A DNA stretch of 64,000 nucleotides from Anastrepha obliqua (taxonomy: Eukaryota; Arthropoda; Insecta; Diptera; Tephritidae), in contig NC_072895.1 in the NCBI RefSeq assembly GCF_027943255.1, positions 24,278,001-24,342,000 of the forward strand. The letters run 5' to 3'. Below are positions 12,858-24,454 of this stretch, one piece after another; the stretch's first letter is position 1; every line of letters starts with the position of its first letter. Made by a program: the position numbers and the translations under genes. The notes beneath the pieces are model-generated. The model did no database searches. It saw nothing but the letters and a program-made list of their open reading frames with translations, and was not told the origin of the DNA.

Positions 12858-13140
12858 CAGCCGCCGTAGCCGAATAGATTGGCGCGTGACTACCATTCAG
12901 AATTCAGAGAGAGCGTAGGTTCAAATCTCGATGAAAGACCAAAAAGAAAAAAAAATGTTTTTTTCTAATAGCGGACGCCCCTCGGCAGACAATGGCAAAC
13001 CTCCGAGTGTATTTCTGCCATGAAAAAGCTCCTCACAAAAATATCTGCCATTCGGAGTCGGCTTGAAACTGTAGGTCCCTCCATTTGTGGAACAACATCA
13101 AGACGCACCTGTACCTAAGAGAAGTGTACGCGCCAATTAT
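12858..13140 (+). mobile_element. tRNA-derived SINE, near-full copy
   Basis: The 5' end carries RNA polymerase III promoter boxes: box A TAGCCGAATAG at 12867-12877 fits TRGYNNANNNG, and box B GGTTCAAATCT at 12918-12928 fits GGTTCNANNCC except for the last base. The body contains CCCCTCGGCAGACAATGGCA, CCTCCGAGTGTATTTCTGCC and a segment about Thr-free GC-rich text CATTTGTGGAACAACATCAA. It ends GTGTACGCGCCAATTATT. The same ends recur in the minus-strand copies at 37.8 and 46.0 kb, which fixes the family boundaries. Confidence 0.88.
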
Positions 13141-13290
13141 TAATATTATTTGAATTATATTAAATTTTATAATTCCGCTGGAGAATCATTATCGATTTTT
13201 TACGGAAAGCGATGCACTCTAACCCCCATTGCAGAAGCTGTGGGGAAATTTGAAATTTGAAAAGTTCGCGCCAAGGAGCACCAGAAGATT
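13141..13290. other. Short spacer, no gene seen
   Basis: Noncoding sequence between a SINE copy and a LINE fragment. It holds ACCCCCATTGCAGAAGCTGT near 13220, which resembles LINE text at 32310 (CCCCCATCGCAGAAGCTGTG), so a tiny LINE scrap may be present. Confidence 0.4.
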
Positions 13291-13299
13291 TGGTGGCTC

Positions 13300-13935
13300 C
13301 TAAAGCACTGAGGTTAAAGAGCCCATTGTATTTAGAGCTTTGGAGAGAGGGTAGATATTCAATGAGGGAAGGAGAAAAGTATCAAATCTGTAAATATCCT
13401 CCAGTTTTAGAGAACGAATGTTACTCATTCTCATGACTTCGGAACCCAATACTCGTAGCCGTGCTCTAGCAAAGGCAGGACACTCACAGAGAAAATGCTC
13501 AGTGCTAGCCGCCTCCTCCAAGCAAGGCAGGCACATCGGCTCCTCAATGATTCCAAAGGTGTTCATATGTTGACCCCATGGGTAATAATACCGACCATCA
13601 ACCGAACAGACGTTCTTCCAAGTTTTAGTAGAAAGTTTGACAGTTTTCTGTTCGGGTTTGTCACAAAACACTTTGCAGTTCTTTAACGTTCTAGACCGGA
13701 CCATCGCTCTTTATGTGAATTGCACACGTAATCGCTGATCCATTTCTTGATTCCTGCGGAACTGATTCCGATTATTGGCTCTGGCCCCTGTAGGGGCACC
13801 GCTGATCCACGGTTGGCCAATTCGTCGGCAATTTCGTTTTCTTGAACACCGGAGTGTCCCGGAACCCATATAAGTACAAGCCTGTTTTGTCTTGCGACAG
13901 AATTAAGCTTCTTCTTACATTCTTCTTACAGCTGT
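13300..13935 (-). pseudogene. LINE 3' end with RNase H and zinc-knuckle tail
   Basis: Reading the minus strand, an RNase H end (LVLIWVPGHSGVQENEIADE, then LANRGSA) is followed by LQGPEPIIGISSAGIKKWIS. A domain with CLPCLEEAASTEHFLCECPA follows, a Cys/His knuckle typical of the C-terminus of I/Jockey-like LINE polyproteins. The terminal open frame is 13300-13704. Stops and frame breaks separate it from the RNase H part. The same family lies at 24455-25690 on the other strand, with matching PIIGI and STEHFLCE text. Non-LTR origin is clear; the exact clade is not. Confidence 0.85.
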
Positions 13936-14705
13936 GGGGAGCTTTTAGAGAAGGAGACTGTTGACCACTTAGGTTAGTTGGTTAAGTTAGATTATGATGG
14001 TAGTCGGTTTGCACGACCAACTCACTTAGTCCTTACAGGTCCATTGTGATACCACTGTGTTGTACGGGAACCCCATTTACTTTCCTTCGTAGATCCATTT
14101 TGTAGCACTTATGAAACGTAGAATTTATCCTTACCCCACGCCAGACAGCTCAGTAAGAGAATTGAAAAAGTATTTATCTAGACAACCTGCTCAGATTTTA
14201 GCTAGGGCTGGACAATTGCAAAGCTTGTGCTCAACTATTTCTTCCTCTTCCTCATCTCTGCAACTTCTGCAATATTCATGGGAGAAAACTCCTAATATCG
14301 AGGAATGCCTGCCAAGTAGCCAATGACCGGTTATAAAAGCCACGACCTTTGAGATATCATCTCTTGGGAGACTAAGCAATTCCTTTCTCCGTTTCTTGTT
14401 TATTTGCGGCCATGATAGCCTAGCTGTTACACATGTATCTTCATCTCCCACTTGAGCACTTTCTCCGGCAAAGTTCGGAATTAACAGCTAGACGATTGAG
14501 GTGACTGGGTGCCGCTTTCTTCGACAGCCTTGGGCAGTGCGCCAATCTAAATCCCATCAATCATCTCCATTACATCAACAGCTCTGGCTGGCTATAGATA
14601 TCTGCCTGTTGGAGGTCTCAAAGTGGTATCAAAAATGGCAGTTTAGTGCTGCTTGTGGAGTGCCAGAGCGGTACTCCAACCATTTCCCCTACCTACCAAC
14701 CTAAT
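13927..14705 (+). pseudogene. LINE 3' fragment split by another insertion
   Basis: A short piece (13927-13972, CTGTGGGGAGCTTTTAGAGA onwards) and a longer piece (14485-14705) match consecutive parts of the LINE end at 32320-32610. The shared text includes GGAGACTGTTGA, TTCTTCGACAGCCT, GCGCCAATCTAAATC and GATATCTGCCTGTTGGAGGT. Between them, 13973-14484 is a minus-strand LINE fragment with no counterpart at 32 kb, so it is most simply a later insertion. Confidence 0.7.
13973..14484 (-). pseudogene. Minus-strand LINE C-terminus inside another LINE
   Basis: The minus strand reads SWPQINKKRRKELLSLPRDD, then VVAFITGHWLLGRHSSILGV, then a zinc-knuckle segment CRSCRDEEEEEIVEHKLCNC ending PALAKI. The frame 14191-14451 is the remaining open part. 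This is the usual terminal region of an RNase H-bearing LINE. The downstream sequence to 13973 looks like its 3' untranslated part. No poly(A) tail or target duplication is obvious. Confidence 0.78.
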
Positions 14706-16288
14706 GCGCCCTAACATGCACACATACAGATATGAAGAAACGTTTATTTGCACAAAATGCTGGCGACTCTGGGACAAAAATCCCCATTCAGTGAAAAACA
14801 AACGTATTTGGAGCCAGTCGAATTCCCGCAGGGTATTCAAATAACTCTCGCAATGCGTATTTATTGATTTCGCTTTCCCCTCGAGCTGAATAATTTTCTT
14901 TTGATGAGTATAATGACAGGATGGTTGCTGCCAATCTTGATGTTGTTGCATTTCCAGTTGTAGTTGCTTTCATTCCCCATTACACATCTTCTGGCCTTAT
15001 TGTTGTTGTTGTTGATTTTACGCCCCATTGAAATTACAAGGATTTACTCGCGGCACTATTTTTGGGTACAGCCTCTGTGTCTTAGAGTCCTGCTGTTTTG
15101 CTGATGTAAACGATTTGACAGCCGCTGTTGTTATTGTTGCACCTACCGCTGCCGCAAAGCGTGGTAATTGTTGTGCTTTTACAATAAGCTTATCCTACCT
15201 TGACACCCTTTTGCGTGCCGCTTTTCCAATTTGCTTTGCTGTGCTTTGCTTTACTACTTTGCAGCTACTTGTACATACTCGTCTGTATGCTTGTAGGTTT
15301 GTATGGTAGTTTGTATGTAATCAGCCCTCTTTTGAGCGCCTTGTTAATTTTTTGTTGCATATTTTCGCTTGTTATGTGTTACGTTAAACAGATGTAAGTA
15401 CTCTTTTATATCCCTTTTAATGGTAGGGGAACACCGCCTTCGGCTCACGCACTCGCTCGTTTACTCACTCCCGTTTCTTCGCTGCTAGCCCGAGTTTATG
15501 TTGCTTTTCTGTGACGATGTAGGTGCGTGTGCGTATGTGTGTTTTCATGACCGTATGTGCATGTGAATGAGCTCTGTATGCGTGTGTACGAGCTCTGCGT
15601 TACCTATTCACTACGAATGAGCAGAGGGGGAGGAGTATTCCAATTTTCTCCGCGAATGATTACAATTTATGCTTTTAGCATTGAATTAATCTCTAATTCT
15701 TCCCATTTCCCCTGTTTTCCCTCTGCTTCATTACTGTGTAGTCTGCAATACGCTTAAAGCCTTTATTGGCTCGCCTAATTTTCCACTCCTATTCTCTCTT
15801 TACTTTTTCGTTTTACGTTTGCTTGATTTTGTTACTTGATTTGTAACTCAAATTATTTGCAATATCCGTCATTTTATTGAATTCAAGTGCGTATACGTAA
15901 GACTGTTGTTATGTACTTCGTAAACATAAAAGGGGCTGGCATAAAATTGTACCTAAGCTGCTATTAACACAAATTTATTATGACTCATCTCCGAATATTA
16001 GCCAATGAAGAGTCGCGCATTGTTAATGTCGCATTTTTCGAGACCTGGGGTTCAACTCGAATTTTGAGTTGTAGTCTATGCACTTATTTTTCGAAATGTA
16101 TTTTATGTAGAATATTTTAGAATTTCTGCAAATCACTAATCAGAAGTAAAGTAAAAAGTTGGGAACAAAATAAAAAAAAAAATTCTGAAAAAAGAAATCG
16201 GAAGAAAAATATATAAAAGCTTATTGAAAAAAAAGTGTTTCATGTACATATGTACATATTTTGTTGCCGCTTTTGGTCCTTTTAATTT
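14706..16288. other. Intergenic sequence, no gene seen
   Basis: Noncoding sequence with short GTTGTTGTT and GTGTGCGTATGTG tracts. Open frames such as 15028-15309 and 15557-15757 show no domain. Confidence 0.5.
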
Positions 16289-16728
16289 TTTGGTGTGTCT
16301 TTGCAGATTGGGTCGTTGAAATGCATGAAAATTATCCGGAATTCCATCGAAAAATCGTCTTGAGTGATGAGGCCCATTTTCACCTCGATGGCTTCGTCAA
16401 CAAGCAAAATTTTCGGATCTGGGGCTCAGAAAATCCAAGAGTTATTGTTGAAAAGCCTCTCTATCCTCAACGTGTGACTGTTTGGTGCGGTGCGGTTTAT
16501 GGTCCGGCGGAGTCATTGGACCTTACTTTTTCGAAAATGAAGCTGGAGCAACAGTTACGGGAATGGATTGCGCTATCGAGAGATGATTAACGATTTTTTC
16601 ATAGCCGGAGTTGCGTGGTATTGATCTGGACAACGTTTATTTTCAACAAGTCGGCGCTACGTTTCACACAAGCAACAAAACCATTGACCTTTTACGGGAA
16701 TAACACCTCTTATTGGAAAATCCTTTAT
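16289..16728 (+). mobile_element. 5'-truncated IS630/mariner-type element
   Basis: The reading frame 16261-16590 contains ADWVVEMHENYPEFHRK, the first catalytic Asp motif LSDEAHFHLDGFVNKQNF, then RIWGSENPRVIVEKPLYPQ and [16 protein letters not shown]. After a frame break a second Asp region is decayed ([20 protein letters not shown]). The 3' end CCTCTTATTGGAAAATCCTT matches the TIR of the copy at 49012-49929. Both copies run straight from the second Asp region into the TIR, so they share an internal deletion that removes the third Asp. The 5' end is missing here. Confidence 0.85.
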
Positions 16729-16739
16729 TTAAAATTAAA

Positions 16740-18230
16740 AAAAAACTTTATTTGTTGTTATTTTCATTTTTATTTTTCTAATTTTCATAATTTACTCTTT
16801 TTTTTGGAAAATATTACAGTCTAAGATAATAAGCAAATCTGCAAAAATTTACAGAATGCTTGTGAATTAGTTTTATAATTTTTTTTAAATATTTTTAAAA
16901 TTATGTGATCAAAAATTTATAAAATCTGCAAAAATTTAACAAAATACTTCCGAAAAAAATTTGTTCTAAGGTTTTGCGACAAAAAATTAATAAAAAAAAT
17001 GGAAAATATTAATTTTTTATTTTTAAATATTTAAGAGGAAGATAGCTTTTAAAAAATGTAGAACAAAACATTGGAAAAAAATATTTTTTGAAACATTTAA
17101 AACTTTGGTAATTTTGTTTTTTAACTTTCTAGAAAGTTTATTTTTTTAGAAAATATTATAAAGTAAAGGAAGAGGAGCCTTTGGAAAAATCGTTTTTTTT
17201 TAATAAAAATTTAGGTAATATAAAAAAAATCAAGAATATTTTAATAAAACGAAATATAAAGGAAACTAAGTAATTTAAAAAACTTTAATTTTTTTTTTGT
17301 ATTTTATTTTTTAATAATTTTTTTTTTCAATAATCTTTTTATAAATAATTTTTTTTATAAATAATTTTGTTATAAATAATTTTTTTTATGAATATTTTTT
17401 TTACAAATAATTTTTTAGACAATATTATAGTCTGAGAGGTTATTCTTTTCTCGGACTATAATATTGTCGAAAAAATTATTGGCAAAACCGATAAAAAATT
17501 GGTTTTTAAGAAATGCCAAAAAAATTTAAAGAATTTTTCGGTAATATCAACAAAAAAAATAAAGAATATTTTAATAAAACGAAATGTATAGGAAATTAAG
17601 TAATTGAAAAAAAACTTCTATTTTTTTTACTTTTTTTATAAATAATTTTTTTTATAAACATTTTTTTTTTATAAATAATTTTTAGACAATATTTTAGTCT
17701 GAGAAAAGCATAACCTTTGGCAACACTAGTTTCCAGTAATAACAAAGTTTTTTAAGTAATACCAAAACAATTTAAAGGATTTTTAGGTAATGTCAAAAAA
17801 AAATTAAAGAATATTTTAATAATAAAAAACTTTATTTTTTTTACTTTTTTTAAATAATATTATAAATATTTTTATAATTTTTTTGTAAATATGTACTATA
17901 TAGGAAAGTAAGTAATTTAAAAAACTTTTTTTTTTACTTTTTTATAAAATAATTTTTTTATAAATATTTTTTTTTATAAATAATTTTTTTTTATATATAT
18001 ATTTTTTATAAATATTTTTTTTATAAATAATTTTTAATACAATATTTTAGTCTGAGAAAAGAATAACATTTGACAAAACTAGTGTCCGATAAAAATTTGG
18101 TTTTTAAGTAATACCAAAAAAATTTAAAGAAAATCACAATACTGAATAAAATTAAAAAAAAAACTTTTTAAATAATTTTTTAGAAAATATTAAATTGGGG
18201 AAAAATTAATCTATTATTTAATAATTTTTT
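16740..18230. repeat. AT-rich degenerate tandem array
   Basis: A recurring phrase, ATAATTTTTTAGACAATATT followed by AGTCTGAGA, occurs at about 17405, 17678 and 18025, with weaker versions near 16805 and 17150. Between them are AAGTAATACCAAAAAAATTT and GAATATTTTAATAAAACGAA. Unit spacing is about 270-350 bases. No coding potential. Confidence 0.65.
17418..17468. repeat. 20 bp hairpin in the AT-rich array
   Basis: GACAATATTATAGTCTGAGA at 17418-17437 is the reverse complement of 17449-17468 with one mismatch and an 11-base loop. It sits at the repeat phrase of the array and suggests a local inverted duplication. Confidence 0.85.
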
Positions 18231-18231
18231 T

Positions 18232-19176
18232 TTTAATTTCGAATTTTTCTGTGATTTCATCGACATTTTCATCGACGTAACAGCAAAACGGTCTGAATAG
18301 AATCGACGGAACCAAAGTTGCACGTAGTTAACTCTTACAGTAACGGCACCATAAACTTTATTTACAATTTCAGCGGGCTGCCTGGCATTTTCGCCTTTAT
18401 AGTCCGGGAGCCAGGAATCGATTTTGGACTGCGTTTTTATAGCGTTAAATTCTTGACTATACTTGTGACTTAGCTTTCATGAATAACGAAAGTGAACATC
18501 AGCTGGCGCACCCGCGGTGGGTGTGATTGTGGGAGGGTACGAAACGTGTTGAAAAAAAATTTCTACCAACTCATTTTATACCGGCTGAAATTTTTTTCAT
18601 GTATTGTTGGCATTTAGTAGAATAAAAAAAATAGTCAAGAATGTATCATTGCGGTCATACATATCGGCGGCGCGCGGAATTTTCAATGCTTCGGCTGACG
18701 GTCTTCCCACCGCTATAAACGCAGCTGACCATCATTATTATATTTTCATATGTGTCCAAAATTATGTGAAAAATTTCAATCGGCATAAAGTAGTTTTACT
18801 TTTCAATTTATTTTACAAGTTCGCCTGTTCAGCTGACGTATTTTCCCCCCTCTACGGCGCAGCTGACTATTTTTTTTTTTGTTCTACTAAATGTCAACAA
18901 TAAGCAAAAAAAATGTCAGCCGGTATTAAATGAGTTGTTCAACATTTTTTTCGACACGTTTCGCAGCATCCCACTCACGTACCCACCGCTACTGGACCAG
19001 GTGACGGTTGGTTTCGTCATCCATTGGATGGCGTCTGCTTTCAGTATTAAAATCAGTCGGCATGAAATGATGAGGTCAAAATGACCCCTGGCTCCCGGAC
19101 TATTAGCAAAGAAAAACTGTAAAATGTACCGAATTTTCTCTTCGTTGACTTCCATTGTTGACACCCTGTAACTCAC
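18232..19176 (-). pseudogene. Mariner N-terminus interrupted by a foldback element
   Basis: On the minus strand the frame starts MEVNEEKIRYILQFFFA (ATG at 19155-19153) and is broken at 19103. After the foldback insertion it resumes at about 18397 with GENARQPAEIVNKVYG and VQLWFRRFYSDRF, the helix-turn-helix region of a mariner transposase. It then decays near 18240. Joined in order, the two pieces line up as one N-terminal domain, so 18399-19102 entered this mariner. Catalytic motifs are absent. Confidence 0.85.
18399..19102. mobile_element. Foldback element with long inverted arms
   Basis: Ends TAGTCCGGGAGCCAGG (left) and its reverse complement (right) mark a 704 bp element. The arms extend inward for about 240 bases with lower identity, sharing GCGGTGGGT, CGAAACGTGT, TACCGGCTGA and CATTTAGTAGAA. 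TTA is found outside both ends, a possible 3 bp target duplication. The central 18637-18864 lies between inner inverted repeats and appears in the opposite orientation in the second copy at 61072. No transposase is encoded. Confidence 0.88.
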
Positions 19177-19189
19177 AACTGAATGGAAG

Positions 19190-21180
19190 AAACAAAAAAA
19201 AACGAATTTTTTTAATGTGAAATGTCACCTGGACAACGAGCATAAACTTTAAAATGTCTTATTGATACTTTACGAGATATCGATCCCTACAGCCATCGAC
19301 CCAGAAAATAATGGTTTTATTTTTCCCCTAACTAATCGAACTAAAATGCAAAATCATATTTTTGCATAACAAAATAATGAAAAAAAGTCATTAAAGATTC
19401 CGACTAATCAATTCCCGAATTAGTCTAACTCTAGTTAGTCACAGATTTAAATCCTATTGTCGATAAGCCAATCGCGAGACCTTATAGCGTATTTATGCAT
19501 AAAATATTGAGATGAAGATTTTATTTTGAAAATATTTTGTATTAATGTTGGAAAGTCATAAATATTTAATAAAAACATTACACCTTTATTAGTATTTTTT
19601 CGTTCGTTAAGAAATATGCCAAAAAAATAAAAAACGACCGTCCATGATGTGACTTCCTTAATACAGAAAGCAGTAAATAGCAAATATAAAATGGCGAGTA
19701 AAATAAGAACAACATAGTTTACGTTATCTTTTTCAAGAAGAAATAGAAAAATACGTCAAAACAAATGTAGTCATACTTGCATGCCCTTCATCAGATATTT
19801 CGTCCCGATGGACGCACTGTGACCCGAAAAATACACGCAACCAAAAACACCCAACTTTCGATTTCGTTCTGAAAATTTAAATGTTGAAATGCCTATCAAC
19901 TTACCGTCTGAAATGGCGCGTGTGTTTCAGATTATGCAAATTTCATTGCCTACAAATAGGCGTTCAACAGTGCGTGCAACACTAGTGAGTGCCCGTATGT
20001 ACCTATTTTACATTCGTTAAACATTAACATACACGGGAATAACAGTCGGCGTACATGCCTACATATGTTCTATATATGTATATACATATATATGTGTGTG
20101 TATGTATGTGTGTATATACATATGCATGTGTGGAAACATATGATTTCTGCGTGGTTACCGAAGCATTCAATAATTTGTTTGTTGTTAGCGTTCGTTATTT
20201 TTCACTCACTTCGCTGTACCTTTGCGTTGTATTGCTTGACGGTCGGTCGATTGGTCTGCGTGGTTACGCTTCGCTATGCCGCCGCCGCCGTCGTCGCTGT
20301 TGGGTAGTTTCGCATATTTTCCACTCATTTGCCATGAATGACTCATTAAGTTTACGAATCCGCCCAAATTTTGGGCTGCGGATTAAACCGCAACCACCAC
20401 CAGTGGAACAAGCGCATCTACACATACATACACACATACATACATACACATGTAGATATGCAGATGTGTTGACGGCGAGCTCTCGACCAGCAGGAGGAGA
20501 AGGTAATAGTTTTGTTGGCTCCACTGTAAGACACACCAACTTGAAGCCATTAATCAAGCTTTTCCCTACTTCAGCGCGAAATATGAACGAAATAAAGTAA
20601 AGCTTCCGGTACAAACGCAGTCCTTTCGCAGCAAGGAAACAATATCGCATATCCAACTGCTGCTGGTGTACGCCGTCTTTTAAGTAGAAATTGTTTTTGG
20701 CTTTGCAAGTGTCTTTTAATACAAAGTAACAAGTTTTGAGTAATTTTCGTTTGATAGTTGAGTGTTTAAAGGTCGGTAGTAAATTTTCAAACTTTTTTCT
20801 TTGCTGGCGGGGTATGCATTTTAAATTTCTCTTAAAAAGTCAAAAGTGAAATACTTCACACAAAGCTACTCACAACAGTTAATGTAGTAAATGCTTAGTG
20901 TTCTCCCTTCCGACTGCTTAGTGGGTGCCTTGGGTGGGGAAATAATGATTCATTATTAATTAAAGAGGATGAGTAGAAGGGTAATGCAAACATGGGAGAG
21001 GATGCTGAGTGGATTCATGCGGCTAGTAAGCAAAAATACCAGCTACGTTCATGTAGTGGAAAATATAACAGAAACGCCGGCATAGAAATTATTATTACTA
21101 CAAAGGAATTGAAAAATAATTTTCGACTGGAAATAATAATAGAGCAAAAAACAAGTTTATTTTAACAAAACTAAAGCGAA
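19190..21180. other. Intergenic sequence with microsatellites
   Basis: Noncoding. It includes TATATG/TGTATG tracts at about 20064-20130 and ACATACATACAC tracts at about 20417-20455, plus a GCCGCCGCCGTCGTC stretch at 20278. The 181-codon frame starting at 20055 crosses the TATG repeat, has no known domain and is not called as a gene. Confidence 0.5.
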
Positions 21181-21332
21181 ATGGGTTAGATTAGATTAGA
21201 TTTGTGGGAGGCTGGACAAGTCCAAGCACTCAGTCAGGAGACCATTTTACTAAACCCGGATAGATTTCAGTAGAAAGAATAGAGATAGGAAAGATAAAAA
21301 GGGGGTGGTAAGACGGAAGAATTAGTTTGTCG

Positions 21333-23315
21333 TCACTCTTCCACAAATCTCTTGGATTCATTGATGAATCTTAAGAGATCCGGAAGAGGAAGAGTATGAA
21401 CTTTGTCCATACTCAGTGTATCGCAACCCAATATCCTAAGTCTGATTCTGGAAAATGCAGGACAGCTACAGAGAAAATGCTCTGCGGTGTCGTCATTTTC
21501 AAGGCAGGATAGGCATATCGAGCTGTCGACGAACCCCATGGCAGCCATTTGCTGACCAGAGAAGTTGTGCCCTGTGATTTGACCCACCAGTACTCTCGGG
21601 TGCTTCCTGCTGAGTTTTAGGAGAAAGGTCGCTGTTTTCCTGTTTGGTTCTTTCACAAAGCACTTGGCAACTCTGCACGAGTTCAACTCAGACTAACGAC
21701 CTCTGTGGGTTGACCTCATGATGTCCTCAATACATAGTTAAATCGTTGCGGAATTGACACCTAGAAAGGATTCAGGGCCTAGTGGCATACTTGCAGAGCC
21801 GTCATTTGCCAATTTATCAGCTAACTCGTTCCCTGCAATACCACAATCTCCAGGTACCCAAATAAGACTAACTTTGTTGTGTTTTGCAACACTGTTCAGT
21901 TTTGTCTTACACTCAACGATTAATTTCGAAGAGCAGCGTGGGTTAGCAAGGGCTTTCAGTGCAGCTTGACTCTCACTACAAATTCCAATACTGTTGCCCC
22001 GCCACTTTTTCTCAATTAGGCAGTATGCCACGTTCAAGATGGCATAGACTTCCGTAAGGAATACCGTGGCCATCTGTCCTGTAGCATAGGAGTACTTAGT
22101 GTCTTCATACCATCCAGATCAGCTTCCATCACTGGTTTTGGATCCGTCGGTGTAGAAAGTGTGCTGATATCCCGTTAACAGGTTCTCTGGTCTTAACCAT
22201 TGATCTCTGTCTGGGACAACTGGTGGTATATCTGACAGTGGCCAGTGCTTACTTCATTTCCCCAAACTCCGTTTAACTTAAGCCTGTACACCGCCTTCAT
22301 TGCTTCCTTTCGAATTTGAAGATCTAGAGGTTGCAAGTTCAGAAAGGCATTAAGGGCATCACCAGATGTCGTACTCATGGCACCTGTGATACCCAAGCAC
22401 ACACTTCTCTGTAGCCTGTTTGGGGTTTTACTCTGGAATTAACCATTGTGACTTTCCACCACACTACAAAGGCGTATGTAATAATGGGTCTAATCAGGGT
22501 GATGTACAGCCAGTGTACTATAGCCAGTCTTAGACGCCATGTCTTGCCTAAGGTTCTCTTAGACTGCCAGAAGACTTTTAGTATTCGAGAGACCTTCTGC
22601 TCAACGTGCTTCTTCCAAGTAAGTTTACTATCTGGGATTACTCCTAAATATTTAACCTCAGAAGACAGTTGCAGTGTTACCCCTTTCAATGTGGGTAGTA
22701 ACAGGCCTTCCATATTGCGTTTCCTAGGGAAAAGCGCTGAAGTAATTTTTTTAGGATTCACCGAAAGACCATGCAATTCGCACCAACACTCAATCTTATT
22801 TATTGCATATAACTTCAAGTGATCGTCCTGAGGCTAGTACGTACACATCGTCTGCGTAGGCTTGGATGTGTCCAATTTCCTGCAGATCATTAAGAAGAGA
22901 GTCCAGCACGAAGCACCAAAGTAGGGGAGAGAGTACACCACCTTGTGGACAACCCTTCTTAACTTCAAAATGGGTCCTAAAAAGTTTATTCGCATTTGCG
23001 AGTAAATTTCTGACAGCAGCTCCCTTTTTGCTGCCTTCCTCTGCTACTCTGATGACCTTCCTGGTCCACTCGAGCAAATGGGGAATGCTTCTCAGATAAC
23101 TGAGAGTCATTCTGGCCACCGTAGCGCTCCAAGATCTTGGTAGCCATACGAAGATCAGAGAAGGACCGTTTACTCTGCCCTGCCTGCCGTTTAGGCCTAG
23201 TGGAGCGTCCTCGAAGAGATACCCCCGAAGTCGCCGGAAAACTAGGGGAAAGTCCTTTGCTGGTGCTGGCTACTCCATCCAGCGTCTCTGCTCTGGGAGT
23301 CACAGGCGGTTCCAT
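21333..23315 (-). pseudogene. LINE with RT and RNase H, internally deleted
   Basis: Read on the minus strand, the element starts with a possible ORF start (MEPPVTPRAETLDGVAST, 23315) and RSFSDLRMATKILERYGG. It then passes abruptly into the RT palm: VKKGCPQGGVLSPLLWCFVL and the active site HIQAYADDVYVLASG. Next come the thumb region (LHGLSVNPKKITSALFPRKR, VKYLGVIPDSKLTWKKHVEQ), RNase H (LTEVYAILN, SESQAALKAL, SLIWVPGDCGIAGNELADK) and a knuckle (CLSCLENDDTAEHFLCSCPA), ending at 21333. Frame breaks near 22800, 22400 and 22080 disable it. The RNase H DSQ motif reads ESQ, so one catalytic Asp is replaced. The N-terminus-to-palm jump implies loss of most of ORF1, the endonuclease and the RT fingers. 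Confidence 0.88.
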
Positions 23316-23379
23316 CTGTAATCCGCTGCCTATAAAAGGAGGATTCCTACCTTTAACCTCCGGATTTTTTTAGTTTTTT

Positions 23380-24440
23380 ATCAATAATTTCGGAATCTCC
23401 AATTTGCCATGATTTTCACATTAAAAAATGTATTGAAAAGTTATCTAACATCAAAGTCACGTTCTTCATTAAAATTTTTGAGAATTATGCATTAATTACA
23501 CTGAGCTACAGCAAAAACTAACAAGGGCCGGCAATAGATTCTGCTAGAGGGGACAAAAAATTTGCGTGTCTCAGCAAATTAAAAGTTTAAACCTGAATTT
23601 TAATTTATGAGTGGTCAATGTTTTCATTTTTTACATATTATTCTTTCATTGAGACTAACATTCGGTTACTGTGAAGTCTAAAAAGTCAGCGAGACTCTAT
23701 TTTCTCTAAAACTAAATATTCTTCCAATCCAAAAAAAAATTTTTGTGAGAAATCGTCACAAAATCTTAAAATTCTTCAAAGCGCATCTCGAAGACTCCAC
23801 GAAGCTGGATTCCGGGAGCCCATTAAAGGTATTCGCGCAAGCCTCTCTGACCACACTTATTTAAGAAGAGGATTTCCGTTTTGGGAATAGAAAACCGTTA
23901 GCCGCGGAAAAGATGCTTGATGAATCGTCGCAACGCCATTTTGCATTTAGTAACCAGTGACCAGCACTGCTCTTCAATCGTTCGCTATATACGAACTTGC
24001 AAAAACTCGATTAGCCTTAGTTATGGTCAGATCAGACACCCAATCACTGAGGGAGCGAGCTTCACATCGCAATTCTTTCGTCTTTCCTAAGTTGCCTGGT
24101 GCAGTTGGAGATAATAGGTTCTTTTAAGGTATTCGGCGGCGGAGGATACAGGGAACCTCCTTTAAATTTTTCATATACTCAACAAGCTGGGCTTCCAAAA
24201 GGCTCTGAAAATCTATTTTAACAGAGAGTCCCTAAAGTGCAGCAAATAAGGTCCACTAGATCGAACGCTCTTAATTTTTCAGACGCAATATACAAAAAGC
24301 TGTATCTGAACTGTTCCACGAGGAGATCAGGACAACAGCAAGTAAGTATATTTAATCTCAATTCTGTAAAGTTACTCGATTAGCGGGTTAGATGTCGTGA
24401 TCAAGCCAATAATAGTTTTTGAACCACGTCTGCCCAAGGT
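23380..24440. other. Intergenic sequence, no gene seen
   Basis: Noncoding sequence between two LINE fragments. I recognise no domain or repeat. Confidence 0.45.
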
Positions 24441-24454
24441 GAACATAAACTTGA

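Noticed and set aside
20055..20600. 181-codon plus frame and 130-codon minus frame
   Set aside because: They cross TATG and CA microsatellites and a GCC run, show no domain, and no splice or start signals support them.
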